Origin: JAVRLS01 sp031961205
GTDB lineage: Archaea > Thermoplasmatota > Thermoplasmata > Thermoplasmatales > Thermoplasmataceae
Assembly (NCBI GenBank): GCA_031961205.1
Contig: JAVRLS010000046.1
Span: 1-7,861, forward strand
Direction: 5' to 3'
DNA length: 7,861 nt
This document shows positions 6,340 through 7,861 of this stretch, piece by piece. Made by a program: the position numbers and the translations under genes. The notes beneath the pieces were generated by a model. That model did no database searches. It worked only from the letters and a program-made list of their open reading frames with translations, and was not told where the DNA came from. The first letter of the stretch is position 1, and the number at the start of each line of letters is the position of its first letter.

Positions 6340-7586
6340 TCGGCAAACAAAGTATCTACAGGGTATCCGAAAGATTCGATGACGAAACCGTCCGGAGATC
6401 GGAAGAATTTATGCGACTATCCTATAAATACGATGTCGACGAATACTGCAGGGTCATGGGAATCGCCGGAGATATGATGAATCGCATCAAAATTTATATG
6501 GATTATAAAATAAATGGCTTCGGGAAGATCACACCGATTCTTGATGATTACCGTATAGAAGATATAACGGTGATACCCGATAGCTGCGTTTATGTTTATA
6601 ACAGGGAATACGGCTATATGAAAACCGATCTTTACCTTTCCGGCAGTGAAGTCAGGGAACTTGTTAAGTACACCGTTCAACGCGCCGGGAAGACGGTATC
6701 GGAATTCAACCCGGTAGTTGATTTCACGTTCCGCAATTTCAGGGTGCAGGCCATATACGAGAATGTGGGCAAGCCATCCCTTTCAATACGCAGGCTAAAT
6801 CCAGTTCCACTTTCTCCTGCCGACCTGATCAGGAATGGTACGGTGGACAGCGAAATCATGGCCTATATCTGGGAAATTATAGAATACGGATCGAACATAA
6901 TCGTAACCGGTACGACTGCAGCCGGGAAGACAACATTCCTGAATGCGATCATGTCGTTCATACCGGAATCGTTCCGTATCGTTACCATAGAGGATACAGA
7001 CGAACTCAGCATCATTAACAGCAACGCATTGACATTGAAGACAAGGCTATCTGCATTTGCCGGGGGCCGGGAGATAAGCTTCGAGTACCTGTCAGGCTAT
7101 GCGATTCGCATGAATCCAGGCTATATAATATACGGGGAGCTGAGGGGCACGGGAATCAGGAATTACCTGGATGCCGTGACAGGTGGAATACCGTCAATGT
7201 CGACAGTGCATTCCTCAGGGGCCCCTGATCTCATAAAGAGGATGCAATCGCCACCTGTTCAGGCGTCTCCGGCCGATATACTGTCAATGGATGCCATAAT
7301 TGAGGTGAAATTCGATGAAAAGCGTTATGTAAAGCGTGTATCGGAGGTTTTCAATGAGAATGGCATATCAGTCAACAATATATACGATACGGGAAAATCC
7401 GGATACGAAAATTCAGGTTACAGCTACCTTATAAAGCGCCTGGCAAGAAAGACCGGAAAGAGTGAAAATGCCCTGATGGATGAAATAGCTGATAAGAAGA
7501 GATTCCTTGATGGCATAGATGAAAATATTGATTACGCCGGCTTTTACAATTCCCTGTGCGAATTCCAGAAATCACGGGGATTCTAA
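6336..7586 (+). CDS. Type IV filament/secretion ATPase, TadA/FlaI/VirB11-like, catalytically intact
   Basis: This 416-residue cytoplasmic ATPase starts at ATG 6336, overlapping the preceding stop (ATGA), with GGGTG (6327-6331) upstream. The N-terminal domain contains GKITPILDDYRIEDITVIP (63-81), a family hallmark, and VQRAGKTVSEFNPVVDFTFRNFRVQA. The core has Walker A GTTAAGKT (192-199), Asp box TIEDTDEL (217-224), Walker B YIIYGELRG with catalytic Glu268, and STVHSS with His292. The usual TGH of the His box is TGG here (282-284), a change worth noting. Length matches family members lacking long extensions. It should power extension or retraction of a type IV pilin-like filament, or secretion, through the two platform proteins encoded upstream. 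It is the only ATPase of the operon with intact catalytic motifs. The lysine-rich C-terminal tail of about 60 residues is not recognised. Its 3' end overlaps the converging antiporter gene by 15 bases; only a T5 tract (7587-7591) follows. Confidence 0.92.
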   Translation: MIGKQSIYRVSERFDDETVRRSEEFMRLSYKYDVDEYCRVMGIAGDMMNRIKIYMDYKINGFGKITPILDDYRIEDITVIPDSCVYVYNREYGYMKTDLYLSGSEVRELVKYTVQRAGKTVSEFNPVVDFTFRNFRVQAIYENVGKPSLSIRRLNPVPLSPADLIRNGTVDSEIMAYIWEIIEYGSNIIVTGTTAAGKTTFLNAIMSFIPESFRIVTIEDTDELSIINSNALTLKTRLSAFAGGREISFEYLSGYAIRMNPGYIIYGELRGTGIRNYLDAVTGGIPSMSTVHSSGAPDLIKRMQSPPVQASPADILSMDAIIEVKFDEKRYVKRVSEVFNENGISVNNIYDTGKSGYENSGYSYLIKRLARKTGKSENALMDEIADKKRFLDGIDENIDYAGFYNSLCEFQKSRGF

Positions 7587-7861
7587 TTTTTCGTCCGGTT
7601 TCAAAAGGATATTCATGATAATCGGTGTGTACACGGTCTGGAGTATGATCGAAAACAGGACAACGAACAGCACGCTTATGCTGATCAGGGGGCCCCATGT
7701 CTCCAGAACCGGGATATGATATTCCGTTCCTATCACATATGGAATTGTTGAGAGCACTATCGGGACAACTCCCCTTGGGCCTACAAGCGAAAGGAAGCCA
7801 ACGAAACCGTAATATCCCCTGCCCTTTGTCCTCTTTGCATCGGCTGCGATTATGCTCGGAA
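7572..7861 (-). CDS. CPA1/NhaP-type cation:proton antiporter, C-terminal fragment (5' end outside window)
   Basis: Read on the minus strand, 95 codons run from the right window edge to a stop at 7572-7574. The peptide contains GYYGFVGFLSLVGPRGVVPIVLSTIPYVIG, which matches the conserved G-[LP]-RG-[AV]-VP-IVL segment of CPA1 (NhaP/NhaP2) antiporters. A final hydrophobic helix, ISISVLFVVLFSIILQTVYTPIIMNIL, has the LLQ-x(2-3)-TP pattern that normally ends the transmembrane domain. A short tail of about 10 residues (KPDEKLESP) follows, so no large cytosolic regulatory domain is present at this end. The protein would exchange Na+ or K+ for H+ at the membrane; ion preference cannot be read. The frame is open to the edge, so the true start lies outside. 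It is convergent with, and overlaps by 15 bases, the ATPase gene. Confidence 0.85.
   Translation of the reverse strand, partial: PSIIAADAKRTKGRGYYGFVGFLSLVGPRGVVPIVLSTIPYVIGTEYHIPVLETWGPLISISVLFVVLFSIILQTVYTPIIMNILLKPDEKLESP

Overview
The window looks like the chromosome of a Thermoplasmata (Thermoplasma-like, order Thermoplasmatales) archaeon. This is inferred from archaeal TATA boxes placed about 27 bases before a start codon (leaderless transcription), oligo-T terminators, heavy use of ATA and AGG codons, moderate GC, and archaeal-type ATPase and membrane genes of the FlaI/TadA and T2SSF families. Genus and species cannot be fixed from sequence reading alone.

Layout. At 1-191 is the C-terminal end of a citrate synthase family gene, followed by a hairpin/T-run terminator. 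The stretch 192-1022 (about 830 bases) has no convincing gene. It holds a second hairpin/T-run, several TATA-like elements and one possible tiny transcription unit. At 1023-3184 is a two-gene operon: a full-length acyl-CoA:acetate/propionate CoA-transferase (with its own TATA box, apparently leaderless) overlapped by a GNAT acetyltransferase. It ends in an oligo-T terminator. At 3391-7586 is a tightly overlapping four-gene operon on the + strand: a degenerate FlaI/GspE-type ATPase, two single-domain T2SSF (TadB/TadC-like) membrane proteins, and an intact secretion ATPase. The minus-strand gene entering from the right edge (7572-7861) is the C-terminus of a CPA1/NhaP-type cation:proton antiporter; it converges on the operon and overlaps its last gene by 15 bases.

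How the genes may work together. The CoA-transferase next to a citrate synthase family gene suggests handling of short acyl-CoA esters (acetyl- or propionyl-CoA) and their entry into a citrate or methylcitrate route; this link is inference from proximity. The four-gene operon encodes the engine of a type IV filament-like machine: motor plus inner-membrane platform. No pilin or prepilin peptidase is visible, so the filament or cargo genes must lie elsewhere or be unrecognised.

The most interesting points are: the first ATPase has lost the key residues of its Walker A, Asp box, Walker B and second His-box positions while keeping the fold; the two ATPases have reciprocal His-box losses; and the operon's TATA box sits in the centre of a 34-bp dyad that looks like an operator.
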